From the NCBI RefSeq assembly GCF_025860405.1, contig NZ_CP063785.1:2356001-2420000 (forward strand): a stretch of 64,000 nt of DNA. Reading direction: 5' to 3'. Positions 1 through 8,977 of the stretch are shown here, one piece after another. A model generated the notes under the pieces. It saw only the letters and a list, made by a program, of their open reading frames with translations. It was not told the DNA's origin and ran no database searches. The position numbers and the translations under genes were made by a program. Numbering within the stretch: position 1 is the stretch's first letter; the number at the start of each line of letters is the position of its first letter. Origin of the DNA: Tolypothrix sp. PCC 7712 (GTDB taxonomy: Bacteria; Cyanobacteriota; Cyanobacteriia; Cyanobacteriales; Nostocaceae).

Positions 1-2
1 GA

Positions 3-149
3 GCCAAAGGAGCTGGGGATGTCAGCAATCCACCCGTAGCACCTGCAATCGTCAATGCTGTTTGCGATGCTCTTACTCCTCTAGGAGTCAAGCATCTGAA
101 TATGCCTTTGACACCAGAGAAAGTGTGGCGGGCGATGAATGGGGTGTAG
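3..149 (+). CDS. Molybdopterin-binding subunit of a xanthine dehydrogenase/aldehyde oxidase-type enzyme, C-terminal end only (partial)
   Basis: Only the last 48 codons are in the window, ending at a TAG at 147-149. The peptide reads AKGAGDVSNPP...VAPAIVNAVCDAL...LTPEKVWRAMNGV, the typical tail of the large Mo-cofactor subunit of xanthine dehydrogenase-family hydroxylases. In that family the segment KGxGE carries the catalytic glutamate; here the aligned residue looks like aspartate (KGAGD, residues 2-6 of the visible part). A matching FAD subunit lies at 17210, about 17 kb away on the same strand, so the subunits are not adjacent. The stop codon abuts a short tandem repeat array. The family call is fairly safe; the substrate cannot be told. 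Confidence 0.75.
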   Translation, partial: AKGAGDVSNPPVAPAIVNAVCDALTPLGVKHLNMPLTPEKVWRAMNGV

Positions 150-300
150 GTGATTGGGGACTGGGGATTGGGGATTGGGGATTGGGGACTGGGGATTGGG
201 AAGATGAGGGGGATGAGGGGGATGAGGGGGATGAGGGGGATGAGGGGAAAATTTCCATTACCCATTACCCATTACCCATTCCCAAACCCCAATTTTATAA
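150..300. repeat. Short tandem repeat array (STRR type)
   Basis: Directly after the preceding stop codon lies a run of GATTGGGG/GACTGGGG units (about 150-200), then five perfect copies of the 9-mer GATGAGGGG at 203-247, then ATTACCC heptamers at about 256-280. Such low-complexity arrays are characteristic of heterocystous cyanobacteria. The array is open in one frame but that reading is pure repeat and not a gene. Confidence 0.9.
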
Positions 301-356
301 ATTAAAACCCACGGCAATTAATAATAAGTAAAGAGAAAGCAACATAGGTAAACTTT

Positions 357-2021
357 ATGGCTAAACCAATGATTCTGACCGTGGATGACGATCCTCAGGT
401 TTTACAAGCGATCGCGCGGGATTTGCGTAAGGAATATGGCGATCGCTTCCGGATCTTACGTGCAGATTCAGGCGCAGCAGCACTAGAGGCCATCAAAGAA
501 TTAAAATTACGTAATGAAACAGTAGCACTATTTCTGGCTGACCAGCGAATGCCCCAAATGACTGGGGTAGAGTTTCTGGAACAAGCAATTGCTATCTTCC
601 CCGAAGCGAAACGCGCCTTGCTGACTGCTTATGCAGATACCGATGCTGCGATCGCAGCTATTAATAAAACTAGTATTAATTACTACCTAACTAAGCCTTG
701 GGACCCACCAGAAGAGCGGTTGTATCCTATTCTGAATGATTTACTAGATGATTGGTTTGCTTCTTATCGTCCACCTTTTGAAGGGACTCGCGTGATTGGT
801 CATCGTTGGTCGCCTAATTCTCATAAAATCAAAGATTTCCTCGCCCGCAATCACGTTCCTTATCAATGGTTAGATATTGAACGAGATCAGGAAGCCCAAG
901 AGTTAGTTAACTATAGTGGCGTAGATAACGCCGAATTACCTTTGGTAATTTTGCCAGATGGTGAGCGTTTAGTAAAACCCAGCAATATTGAAATTGCAGC
1001 CAAAGTTGGATTGCAAACCCAAGCTAAACAGCCATTCTACGACTTAGCAATTGTCGGTGGCGGGCCAGCCGGGTTAGCCGCCGCCGTCTATGGGGCTTCT
1101 GAGGGGCTGCGAACGGTGATGATTGAACGGGAAGCCCCTGGCGGACAAGCGGGAACCAGTTCGCGGATTGAAAACTACCTCGGTTTCCCCATTGGTTTAA
1201 GTGGTGCAGATTTAGCTAGACGCGGCGTTACCCAAGCCAAACGCTTTGGTGTAGAAATTCTCACGCCCCAGGAAGTAGCAGGAATTCGCACCAACGGTAA
1301 CTATCGTTATGCACTACTCAAAGATGGCTCAGAAATCGCCTGTCATGCCTTAATTTTGGCGATGGGTGTTTCTTGGCGGCGGTTAAATGTCCCTGGAATC
1401 GAAAAACTCACAGGTCGGGGTGTATATTATGGTGCAGCCATGACCGAAGCAATGGAATGTAGCAACGAAAAAGTCTACATTGTGGGTGGTGCTAACTCCG
1501 CCGGACAAGCCGCAATGCACTTCAGCAAGTATGCCCAGCAAGTACATATGTTAGTGCGTGGTGACGATCTGGGTAAAGGAATGTCACAATACCTCGTCGA
1601 TCAGATTGGTGCTACAGACAATATTATTGTGCAACTTAACTCCAGCGTCGTTGAGGTGAAAGGTGAAGAAAGTTTAGAAGCCTTAACTATTCTCAACAAT
1701 GTGACTGGGGAACAAGAAACCGTCCCAGCTAACTCTCTGTTTATTTTCATTGGTGCTGTTCCCCATACCGATTGGTTAGATGGAATTGTCGAACGGGATG
1801 AACGTGGCTTTATCCTGACTGGGCCTGATTTAATCAAAGATGGCAAACGTCCCAAAGGCTGGAATGTAGATAGAGACCCTTACTTACTCGAAACCAGTGT
1901 ACCAGGAATTTTTGCTGTGGGTGACGTGCATCATGGTTCCGTGAAGCGCGTAGCTTCGGGCGTGGGTGAAGGCTCAATATGTGTTAGTTTTGTCCACCAG
2001 TATCTTGCTAAGGTGTTGTAA
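357..2021 (+). CDS. Response regulator receiver fused to glutaredoxin-like and thioredoxin-reductase-like (FAD) domains
   Basis: This 554-residue protein has three parts. Residues 5-125 are a receiver domain with the acidic pair around D10-D12, phospho-acceptor D62 (LADQRMP), T90 and K113 (TKPW). Residues 145-220 resemble a glutaredoxin fold, but the CPxC position reads SPNS (152-155), so both cysteines are missing. Residues 228-554 are a two-nucleotide-domain flavoprotein with GGGPAG (234-239), GGANSAGQ (377-384) and a C-terminal GD motif (AVGDVHHG). The CxxC of true thioredoxin reductases should follow GRGVYY (353-358) but is replaced by GAAMTEA. The stop overlaps the next kinase gene by one base, so the receiver is probably its output. 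Databases usually name this family a fused response regulator/thioredoxin-disulfide reductase; the disulfide activity is not supported here. Confidence 0.85.
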   Translation: MAKPMILTVDDDPQVLQAIARDLRKEYGDRFRILRADSGAAALEAIKELKLRNETVALFLADQRMPQMTGVEFLEQAIAIFPEAKRALLTAYADTDAAIAAINKTSINYYLTKPWDPPEERLYPILNDLLDDWFASYRPPFEGTRVIGHRWSPNSHKIKDFLARNHVPYQWLDIERDQEAQELVNYSGVDNAELPLVILPDGERLVKPSNIEIAAKVGLQTQAKQPFYDLAIVGGGPAGLAAAVYGASEGLRTVMIEREAPGGQAGTSSRIENYLGFPIGLSGADLARRGVTQAKRFGVEILTPQEVAGIRTNGNYRYALLKDGSEIACHALILAMGVSWRRLNVPGIEKLTGRGVYYGAAMTEAMECSNEKVYIVGGANSAGQAAMHFSKYAQQVHMLVRGDDLGKGMSQYLVDQIGATDNIIVQLNSSVVEVKGEESLEALTILNNVTGEQETVPANSLFIFIGAVPHTDWLDGIVERDERGFILTGPDLIKDGKRPKGWNVDRDPYLLETSVPGIFAVGDVHHGSVKRVASGVGEGSICVSFVHQYLAKVL

Positions 2022-3415
2022 TGCTGGACATAGAAGAATTACGCCAAGTAGAATTATTTGCCAGCTTAAGCGATGAGCAATTGCGGTGGTTGTGCGAACA
2101 AGGCAAAGAAATATGGCTGCAACCTGGTGATATCCACCGTTCTGCGGGCGATCCTGCCGAACAAGTTTTTATTATGATTGACGGTGAGGTACAAGTTACC
2201 CAGAAGGTAGGCAATCAAGAAATTGTCTTAGTTACCTATGGGCCAAAAACCTTCTTTGGGGAATTGCCCATTTTAACTGGAGAAACTCACTATTGGGCTG
2301 GTGGCAAAGCTGTGCAGCCTTGCCACATCCTGGAATTGGACAAAGATAAATTCTGGCAAATGCTAGCCACCATGCCGGCTGTCACCACCTTGATTCTGCA
2401 AACAATGGCGCAGCGGGTACAAGAGTTACAGTCCATGTCTCAGCAGCGGGAAAAACTCGCGGCTTTAGGCACAATGGCGGCGGGACTGTCCCATGAAATG
2501 AATAACCCGATGGCTGCAGTTAGGCGGGGAACTGGAGAATTGCAAAAGCTATTTCAACAGTTACCCTCGCTAGTGTTGCAACTGAGTCAACGACAATTTA
2601 CCCAGCCGCAAATACAATATTTGGGTGGTTTGCAGCAAGAAGTAATTGCCAAGCAGCAGCAAACTACTCAATTGTCTCCCCTTTCCAGATGCGATCGCGA
2701 AGATGAACTGGTTGATTGGTTAGATGACAATGGTGTCAGTGATGGTTGGAAACTCGCGCCTACCTTAGTTGCAGTCGGCTTAGATGCTAACGACCTCAGT
2801 AAAATTACGCAGCAAGTCCCAGCAGAATCTTTAGGGGATATCTTAGCTTGGCTAGAAGCCAGCTTGAGCGGATTAAACTTACTCTCCGAACTAGACGAAG
2901 GCTCATCCCGTGTCTATGAGCTAGTCAAAGCTCTGCAAGACTACTCTTACATGGATCAAGCCCCCTTACAAGAGGTGAATGTCCATGACGGTATTGAAAG
3001 TACCTTAAAGATGATGCACCATAAACTCAAGGATGGAGTAGCGGTAATTAGAGAGTATGGCAATTTACCCAGAATCAGCGCCTATGGTAGCGAATTAAAC
3101 CAAGTCTGGACTAACCTGATTGATAATGCCATTGATGCAGTTAAGGGTCAAGGTCAGCTTCGCATACATACAAAGTGCGAAAACGACCAAGTTTTGATAG
3201 AAATCATCGATAATGGCACAGGAATCGCGCCAGAAATCCAATCGCGCATTTTTGAACCATTTTTCACTACCAAAGGCGTAGGCGAAGGTAAAGGATTAGG
3301 CTTGGATATTGTTTACCGCACTGTAGTTGGGAAACATAAAGGAGATGTCCGATTTACCTCCTGTCCTGGTAATACCTGTTTTCAAGTTCGTCTACCAGTT
3401 GTATTGACGGATTGA
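2021..3415 (+). CDS. Sensor histidine kinase with N-terminal cyclic-nucleotide-binding-like domain (first paralogue)
   Basis: Residues 10-130 form a cNMP-binding-like beta-roll ([10 protein letters not shown] at 78-87), but the arginine usual for cAMP binding is not evident, so the ligand is unknown. The phospho-acceptor is H158 in LSHEMNNP. The catalytic half has the N box ([14 protein letters not shown]), G1 (DNGTGI), F box (FEPFFTTK) and G2 (GKGLGLDI). About 120 residues rich in Gln, Leu and Asp separate the H box from the helix preceding the ATPase domain, far longer than a normal dimerisation hairpin. No membrane segment is seen, so it is cytoplasmic. It is translationally coupled to the receiver-flavoprotein gene (ATG overlaps its TAA) and is followed by a paralogue. 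Confidence 0.88.
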   Translation: MLDIEELRQVELFASLSDEQLRWLCEQGKEIWLQPGDIHRSAGDPAEQVFIMIDGEVQVTQKVGNQEIVLVTYGPKTFFGELPILTGETHYWAGGKAVQPCHILELDKDKFWQMLATMPAVTTLILQTMAQRVQELQSMSQQREKLAALGTMAAGLSHEMNNPMAAVRRGTGELQKLFQQLPSLVLQLSQRQFTQPQIQYLGGLQQEVIAKQQQTTQLSPLSRCDREDELVDWLDDNGVSDGWKLAPTLVAVGLDANDLSKITQQVPAESLGDILAWLEASLSGLNLLSELDEGSSRVYELVKALQDYSYMDQAPLQEVNVHDGIESTLKMMHHKLKDGVAVIREYGNLPRISAYGSELNQVWTNLIDNAIDAVKGQGQLRIHTKCENDQVLIEIIDNGTGIAPEIQSRIFEPFFTTKGVGEGKGLGLDIVYRTVVGKHKGDVRFTSCPGNTCFQVRLPVVLTD

Positions 3416-3419
3416 TGAG

Positions 3420-3560
3420 GGATTGGGGATGAGGGAGATCAGGGGACAAGGAGACAAGGAGACAAGGAGACAAGGAGACAAGGAGACAAGGGGAAATAAC
3501 AAACCCCAATTACCCATGCCCAATGCCCAATGCCCCATGCCCAATTCCCAATTCCCAAAC
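3420..3560. repeat. Short tandem repeats: six GGAGACAA-type octamers and CCCAATGCC-type units
   Basis: After the stop of the first kinase there is GATTGGGGATGAGGG, then six 8-bp units at 3442-3489 (GGGGACAA once, GGAGACAA five times), then CCCATGCCCAATGCC-type units up to about 3555. The array separates the two kinase genes. It is non-coding repeat typical of Nostocales. Confidence 0.9.
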
Positions 3561-3589
3561 TATAAATTAATTTCTATAAGGTATTTTCT

Positions 3590-4966
3590 ATGCTGCAAGA
3601 ACCTAATGAGATCGCGCTTTTTCCCCAGTTATCAGATGAAGTGTTGCAGCATCTTCAAGGCTATGGGACTGAGATTGATTTAAATGTAGGTGAATATTTA
3701 TTTAAGGAAGGCGAACATAGTTACGATTTCCATGTGGTTTTAGATGGGGAAATTCAAGTAACTAAGCAGGTGGGGGGAGAAGAAAAGTTACTCGCCAAGC
3801 ATCAACGAGGTGAGTTTATTGGTGAACTTTCTATATTAATGGAAGCTGATTCCTTTGCGACTGGTTATGCAACTCAGCCTAGTCGGGTATTAAAGCTGGA
3901 ACTGAAGACTTTTAAACAAATTATTGCTACTTTCCCACCCTTGGCTGATGTTGTGCTTTCTACTTTTGCGGCTAGAACCAAAGCTGTAGAATCGCAGTTA
4001 CAACAGCAGGAACAATTAGCATCATTAGGTAAACTCTCCGCCGGATTAGCCCATGAGTTGAAAAATCCTGCTGCTGCTGGTGCTAGGGTAGCAGAAGAGT
4101 TGCGATCGCGTTTCCAAGAGTCGCAAACTTTAGCGCTACGTCTTCATCAATATTCCTTTACCCCAGCACAACTAGATTTTTTAGCTCAGTTACAGCAAGA
4201 TAGCCGTGTTTCCCATAAACTGGATTTAATTAGCCAAAGCGATCGCGAAGATGAAATTACAAATTGGCTAGAAGACCATCAGGTTAATCAAGCTTGGGAA
4301 ATTACATCAACTCTGGTTGATGCTGGATTAGATGCTGACAAGTTAGATGCTTTAGCCGATCAAATCCCAGATGTCGCAATCAGCGATGTTGTGCATTGGT
4401 TAGGCGCAAATTTAACCACTCTGGGACTAATTGGCGAAATTGAACAAAGTACAGCGAGGATTTCCGAATTGGTGCAATCAATTAAATCCTATGCTCATAT
4501 CAATCCGCTGCTACAACATCAAGTAGATGTACATCAAGGTATTGAAAATACTTTAACAATGCTCGGTCATAAGCTAAAGGGAGGTATTGCTGTTACACGA
4601 GATTACAGCCAAAATTTACCACTGATTAATACCTATGGCAGCGAACTCAACCAAGTTTGGACAAATCTGCTAGATAATGCCATTGATGCGTTAGAAGGTA
4701 AAGGCAAAATCTGGATACGTACTTATCAAAAAGATAATTATGTGATTGTAGAAATAGCCGATAACGGGCCTGGTATTCCCCCAGAAATTCAGACCCGGAT
4801 TTTTGAACCATTTTTTACTACCAAAGGGGTGGGTAAAGGTAGCGGTTTAGGTTTGGACATTGTGCATAGTCTCATAGCCGATAAGCATCACGGCCAAATC
4901 CACCTCCACTCTCAACCAGGGGATACCAGGTTTCAGATATTGCTACCGATAATGGGGAATGGGTAA
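3590..4966 (+). CDS. Sensor histidine kinase with N-terminal cyclic-nucleotide-binding-like domain (second paralogue)
   Basis: The 458-residue protein is a full-length paralogue of the upstream kinase with the same order: cNMP-binding-like domain at about residues 8-130, H box GLAHELKNP with H155, a long insert containing the shared SDREDEITNWLEDH-type segment, and an HATPase domain with [31 protein letters not shown] and GSGLGLDI. The start chosen (MLQEPNEIALF) matches the beginning of the first paralogue's domain. The last codons (GNG and stop) lie inside a GGGTAAT heptamer array that starts at 4961, so the repeat supplies the stop codon. It probably shares the fused receiver at 357 as partner, or opposes the first kinase. 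Confidence 0.87.
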   Translation: MLQEPNEIALFPQLSDEVLQHLQGYGTEIDLNVGEYLFKEGEHSYDFHVVLDGEIQVTKQVGGEEKLLAKHQRGEFIGELSILMEADSFATGYATQPSRVLKLELKTFKQIIATFPPLADVVLSTFAARTKAVESQLQQQEQLASLGKLSAGLAHELKNPAAAGARVAEELRSRFQESQTLALRLHQYSFTPAQLDFLAQLQQDSRVSHKLDLISQSDREDEITNWLEDHQVNQAWEITSTLVDAGLDADKLDALADQIPDVAISDVVHWLGANLTTLGLIGEIEQSTARISELVQSIKSYAHINPLLQHQVDVHQGIENTLTMLGHKLKGGIAVTRDYSQNLPLINTYGSELNQVWTNLLDNAIDALEGKGKIWIRTYQKDNYVIVEIADNGPGIPPEIQTRIFEPFFTTKGVGKGSGLGLDIVHSLIADKHHGQIHLHSQPGDTRFQILLPIMGNG

Positions 4967-5080
4967 TGGGTAATGGGTAATGGGTAATAGGTAATTGCAA
5001 AGAATGTATCACCCTTTACCTTTGACCCTTTTTCCCTTTACCTTTCCCCCTTAACCCTTCCCCCTTCCCCCCTTGACCAA
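4961..5080. repeat. GGGTAAT heptamer array and CCCTTTACC-type repeats
   Basis: Four perfect GGGTAAT units cover 4961-4988 and include the stop codon of the upstream kinase. They are followed by CCCTTTACCTTT/CCCTTAACCCTTCCCCC stretches to about 5075. The region lies between two convergent genes and probably also holds their termination region, but I see no clear hairpin terminator. Confidence 0.85.
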
Positions 5081-7075
5081 TTAAAAATTAAACTGCGTCC
5101 TTAAGTTACCCACAAAAATAGTCGGGTTGTTATCGAAGTTATTTGCATTCATCACCACAGAAAAAGAGGGGACAAGGGCGATATTGCTGGATATGGGCAA
5201 GAAATAACTGCCCTCAACTTCATACCAAGTACCACCGTTACCGCCTCCAGATACTAGGTACTGGCGACCCGATAAAATATCCATTGGGATGAGGAAGGAA
5301 AGCTGTCCCATTGCGCCTGGTTTACCCAAGTCTGGGAAAGCCATACCAAACTGGAATGCTTGGGTATTGATTTCCCCTCTGGGGATATTGGGGTTAACTG
5401 GACGAATAGCGGTGCTACCGTAAGTATAACGACCAAAAATGCCGAATTTAGGAGTAATTCGCCAATCAGCGTTGATACCAAAGGTGTCTGCTGTCCCATT
5501 ATTGAGATCACCACCAAAACCATCATCAGCTACACCATAAAAGGGTTCTGTGAGTCCATACCCTAGTTGTCTCACGCCATCCCTATTCAACCTATATCCT
5601 TCAATATTTGTACGAGTGTAAAGAAATCTGATATTAGAAGTATTACTGGGTCTAAAAGTTAGTTCTGCGGTCAGGGTATTAGTCCCGCCAAATAAACCCT
5701 GAAACGGATTGCTAGCTGAGTTAAACGGTGGACTAGGTAAATATTCATCTGTCTCACTAAGATAAGCCAGTTTGAGCAGAAAGTTTTTATTAATATCCCA
5801 CATTGCTACTGCACCAGCACCACGGTCAATGGCATTGACCAAGGTACTGTTAGCAGAGTTAAATGTCATGTAGTTAAAGATTGGTGGCCCTTGGGTGAAA
5901 GTAAAGGAGAATTGGTTTCCTTCTAAGAAGCGGAAGAAGTTAAACCTGGGCCCTACTACGAGTTGAAGGTTGTTGGTGACGGGAAATTGATAGTAAAGTT
6001 CTCTAATCGTGATCTCAGTAGGGATGATAGCCCCAGGGCCAGTAGTAAAATCAGCGAATGAATAATCTAAGCCAGCAGAAGCATAAGAATTAGCCAAGGG
6101 GCCAGGAAATGCGTTGCTAGTACCCATTGCTAGTTGTAGTACTAGGCTATCTTTACCTGTGAAAGAGGTGACAAAGTCCAGCCAGACTAAGCCTGTGAGG
6201 GTAGCATTGGGGTCGTCAACTCTGACAATTTCGCGATCGCTACTTCCTCTAACTACCCGGTTTCCAGTCTCTTTCTGTACACCACCTCCAGAAAACCCAG
6301 CTGCTAAGTTCATCCAAGCAAAACCAAATAGTTTTGTAGTGGTAGAAAATTGTTGGTTTTCCAGTTTAGCAGTTCGTGCTTCTAAGCCATCTACACGTCC
6401 CCGTAGGGTTGCTAGTTCAGCCGTAAACTCTTCTTGTAACTTTTGTAAAGTTCCCAGGTCTTCTTTTTTAACTAAATCGGAGGTAGCTGTGGAAATTAAT
6501 TCTTGCACTCGTTCTAAACAAGCATTCAAACCCGCCGCAAATTCATAACGAGTCATGGCGCGGTTACCCAAAAAAGTCCCACTTGGATAACCAGCGATAC
6601 AGCCGTAACGTTCCACTAAGCTTTGCAAAGCTGTAAAGGCCCAATCTCCAGGCGACACATCCCGTAACTGCGATACGGAGTTGACTTGCGCCATACCATT
6701 ATTGGTATCCTCTTCACCTGGGGTTAAGCTGAGGTCAGCAGCATTAGAGCTAAACTGATTTAACCCATCAACTGGGGTGAGATCGGATATTATCAGAGGC
6801 GATCCTAATTCCTGTTTGTTCTCAGCCAAACTAGAGTCATTGGTTGACGGCTCTTGATTTACAGGATTTTGATCGACTACAGTTTGCTGAGGAGTAGTAA
6901 GTGGCTGTTCGACTGTACTAGTATTGTCTGATTTAATATTATTTACTGCATCACCCTCAGCTTGAGCTAAGACTTGCAGAGGGCTGGCTATAACACCAGA
7001 CGAGAGCAGCAAAGCGATCCATACAGCTTTTAATGAAGCAAGTTTAGCTTGCCAATGAGTTAAATTATTCAACAT
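5081..7075 (-). CDS. SLH-domain OprB-type outer-membrane porin
   Basis: The 664-residue precursor begins with a signal-peptide-like segment (hydrophobic run around residues 15-40 ending ...VLAQA). A low-complexity Asn/Gln/Thr-rich stretch follows, then an SLH domain at about 135-195 (VSPGDWAFTALQSLVERYGC...GYPSGTF...MTRYEFAAGLN), a coiled coil at about 200-240 that should span the periplasm, and an OprB-like beta-barrel to the C-terminal LRTQFNF, whose terminal Phe is typical of outer-membrane proteins. Cyanobacterial members are abundant porins, often named iron uptake porins or carbohydrate-selective porins; which solute passes cannot be told. Start is ATG at 7075; the opposite-strand readings are shadows. 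Confidence 0.92.
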   Translation of the reverse strand: MLNNLTHWQAKLASLKAVWIALLLSSGVIASPLQVLAQAEGDAVNNIKSDNTSTVEQPLTTPQQTVVDQNPVNQEPSTNDSSLAENKQELGSPLIISDLTPVDGLNQFSSNAADLSLTPGEEDTNNGMAQVNSVSQLRDVSPGDWAFTALQSLVERYGCIAGYPSGTFLGNRAMTRYEFAAGLNACLERVQELISTATSDLVKKEDLGTLQKLQEEFTAELATLRGRVDGLEARTAKLENQQFSTTTKLFGFAWMNLAAGFSGGGVQKETGNRVVRGSSDREIVRVDDPNATLTGLVWLDFVTSFTGKDSLVLQLAMGTSNAFPGPLANSYASAGLDYSFADFTTGPGAIIPTEITIRELYYQFPVTNNLQLVVGPRFNFFRFLEGNQFSFTFTQGPPIFNYMTFNSANSTLVNAIDRGAGAVAMWDINKNFLLKLAYLSETDEYLPSPPFNSASNPFQGLFGGTNTLTAELTFRPSNTSNIRFLYTRTNIEGYRLNRDGVRQLGYGLTEPFYGVADDGFGGDLNNGTADTFGINADWRITPKFGIFGRYTYGSTAIRPVNPNIPRGEINTQAFQFGMAFPDLGKPGAMGQLSFLIPMDILSGRQYLVSGGGNGGTWYEVEGSYFLPISSNIALVPSFSVVMNANNFDNNPTIFVGNLRTQFNF

Positions 7076-7209
7076 GGAATTCTCACACCTGTTTTTAAAT
7101 CTTCGCCACAGAATTCACAAGCACCCATTCATGAGTCTTTAATAGGATACCTGAGAAGCATTATTTACTAGTCTTTTGGGCGGCTATTACAGTCGCTATT
7201 ACTTAGTAT

Positions 7210-7431
7210 TTAATTGTCTCCTCTTAAAACCTTCCAGACATCCTTATAAGTTGCAAGATATACCTTTGTCAAATCATACAGTAGTCTAGGATGTCTGAAT
7301 AGTAAAGAAAAATAACTCGTAATTAACCAACTATCTAGTCTCTCGCTTTGTGGTAACGGTCTTTGATAGTAATGGCAAATAAATTTTTGCTCCCTCTTTG
7401 CGATCGCGTCTTTGCCAGACAGAGCAATCAA
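7210..7431 (-). CDS. Possible small hypothetical protein or gene remnant
   Basis: A 73-codon reading from a TTG, limited upstream by an in-frame TGA. The C-terminal half (FRHPRLLYDLTKVYLATYKD...) has amino acid composition like a real protein, but there is no evident ribosome binding site and I recognise no family. It could be the broken 3' end of a lost gene. Function unknown. Confidence 0.25.
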   Translation of the reverse strand: MIALSGKDAIAKREQKFICHYYQRPLPQSERLDSWLITSYFSLLFRHPRLLYDLTKVYLATYKDVWKVLRGDN

Positions 7432-8139
7432 AAATCATCTGTCAAATGGTGAACTAAGCTAAAAAACATCTAAATTACATCACTACCCATGAAGGTATTC
7501 CTTCGTCATTAGTCATTCGTCATTTGTAAGCTAAACCACATCTAGTTTGCATAATTATGAAATTGTATATTTCTTGTGGCGTTGGGCATCTTGACAGCCC
7601 AATATATGCAAGTTAAATGTGGAACAGCTTATTTACATTGGACAAGGGATAAATGACAATCTCAAACAGAGTGATGGAATATTTTTTTAGTTGGAATTGC
7701 CGAACTCTCAGAGGCTGCGATCGCAAACATATAACTGCATAGTAAAATATTAATTTAGTAATATTATTTACTGTAACATCAGCATAAGCACTTATATAAA
7801 GTTTTAATAAAGTTGGGATTGATAGCCTGTAGTCGGGTAAATCGCCAGACTCGTCATCTTTTCTAGGTTTAACTCGATTTTTATGCAGCGTTTTTAAATT
7901 TGCTTTATATTTAAAATAGTGATAATACTGAAATTTTATAAATTTTTATACTTTATAAAATGCAACTTTTCTGGGGTTGGCATCTTGCCGTCCTGGTGAT
8001 GTAATTAGATATAGAAGCTACCAAACCAATCAGTTTTTATGCTTAAATTTACATAAAATAAGCAGTACATCTCAGTTAGATTATACCTATCTCGGTAATT
8101 ACTAGGTCATCAATATTATTATGGCACCACTAAGGTAAA

Positions 8140-8349
8140 TCATTCTTCAATATCATCAACAAACCAATTGCTAGCAAGCTCTTCAATAAAGCTCTCAGAC
8201 ACTTTGTCACAGAGATAAAATTCTATAGCGTTCATAGGTATCATAAATGTTATAATTCTGACTGTATTGACAGCATCTATCCAACAAGATAACTCAATTA
8301 CATTCCTAGCACTATTGAAGATATCAAATATCAAGCTAAAAGCAGGCAA
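8140..8349 (-). CDS. Possible small hypothetical protein
   Basis: A 69-codon ATG-started reading (MPAFSLIFDIFNSARN... ending SFIEELASNWFVDDIEE). The acidic C-terminus looks protein-like, but the plus strand is also largely open here, the region is AT-rich and there is no clear ribosome binding site. No family recognised; treat as tentative. Confidence 0.2.
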   Translation of the reverse strand: MPAFSLIFDIFNSARNVIELSCWIDAVNTVRIITFMIPMNAIEFYLCDKVSESFIEELASNWFVDDIEE

Positions 8350-8977
8350 TTATCCAAGTATCAGCTAACAAACCAGCTGATGCTTTAGAGGGTAAAAGAC
8401 TATTTGAAGGTATTGAGATATTTCCAATTTTTTGGAACATCATCACAAGAAAAGGTGAATTTCCTGTAATGTGTATCTAACTTAACCCGTGCAATTAAGG
8501 CGCTATCCTAAACCACAGGCGCAAGGCTGCAGAAGATTCATAACTGCAAAAATTTGGTTATTTAGTACATAGTCTACTATTTGCGGCTAGGTAACATATA
8601 GAGAGCGTCTAAACAATTTCAAAGTAATAGAAAGGATGCTATTTATATTTTTGATTTTTCCTGCGTTCTGGCAATAATAGGTTTTATAGGTTCAATTAAA
8701 ACCTATTATAAAATTGAAAATTTTTTAGCAATATTTTCGTTACTTTGAGAGGGAGATTGAGAGAATCAACTGCTCAGAACTAAAATTTTGAAAAATTACT
8801 AAATAGTAGTTAATGTACTAAACATCAATTAAAAAATTAGCATGGTAATTGTCAAAAATTACCATGCATAATTCAATCACAGAACTTTATTTAATGATGA
8901 TTTTGTAGAAAAAATACTGGAGAAGTAGTAACTTTTTGGATTGTCAAATATCATAAATACTCAACAAAGAGGATAAT

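Larger units (their letters stand above)
7076..8977. other. Long AT-rich intergenic region (1.9 kb), no convincing gene
   Basis: The stretch lies between divergently placed genes (porin leftward, RTX protein rightward), so it must hold both promoters. I see GTCATT-type short repeats at about 7502-7526 and two related motifs, GTTGGGCATCTTGACAGCCC near 7580 and GTTGGCATCTTGCCGTCC near 7976, which look like copies of a dispersed repeat. Two short minus-strand readings (7210-7431 and 8140-8349) are listed separately with low confidence. No RNA gene was recognised. Confidence 0.6.

Noticed and set aside
150..331. Open frame through the first tandem repeat array
   Set aside because: The peptide is GDWGLG and DEGDEG repeats produced by the 7-9 bp units; there is no ribosome binding site.
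3442..3489. Tandem octamers considered as a CRISPR array
   Set aside because: Units are contiguous 8-mers without spacers, and no cas gene is present in the window.
3423..3683. Open frame through the GGAGACAA array into the second kinase
   Set aside because: It is repeat-derived and overlaps the conserved start of the second kinase in another frame.
8340..8480. Rightward fragment KQAIIQVSANKPADALEGKR...FPVMCI before a stop at 8478
   Set aside because: It looks somewhat protein-like but starts right after a stop, has no start codon or ribosome binding site and matches no family that I know.
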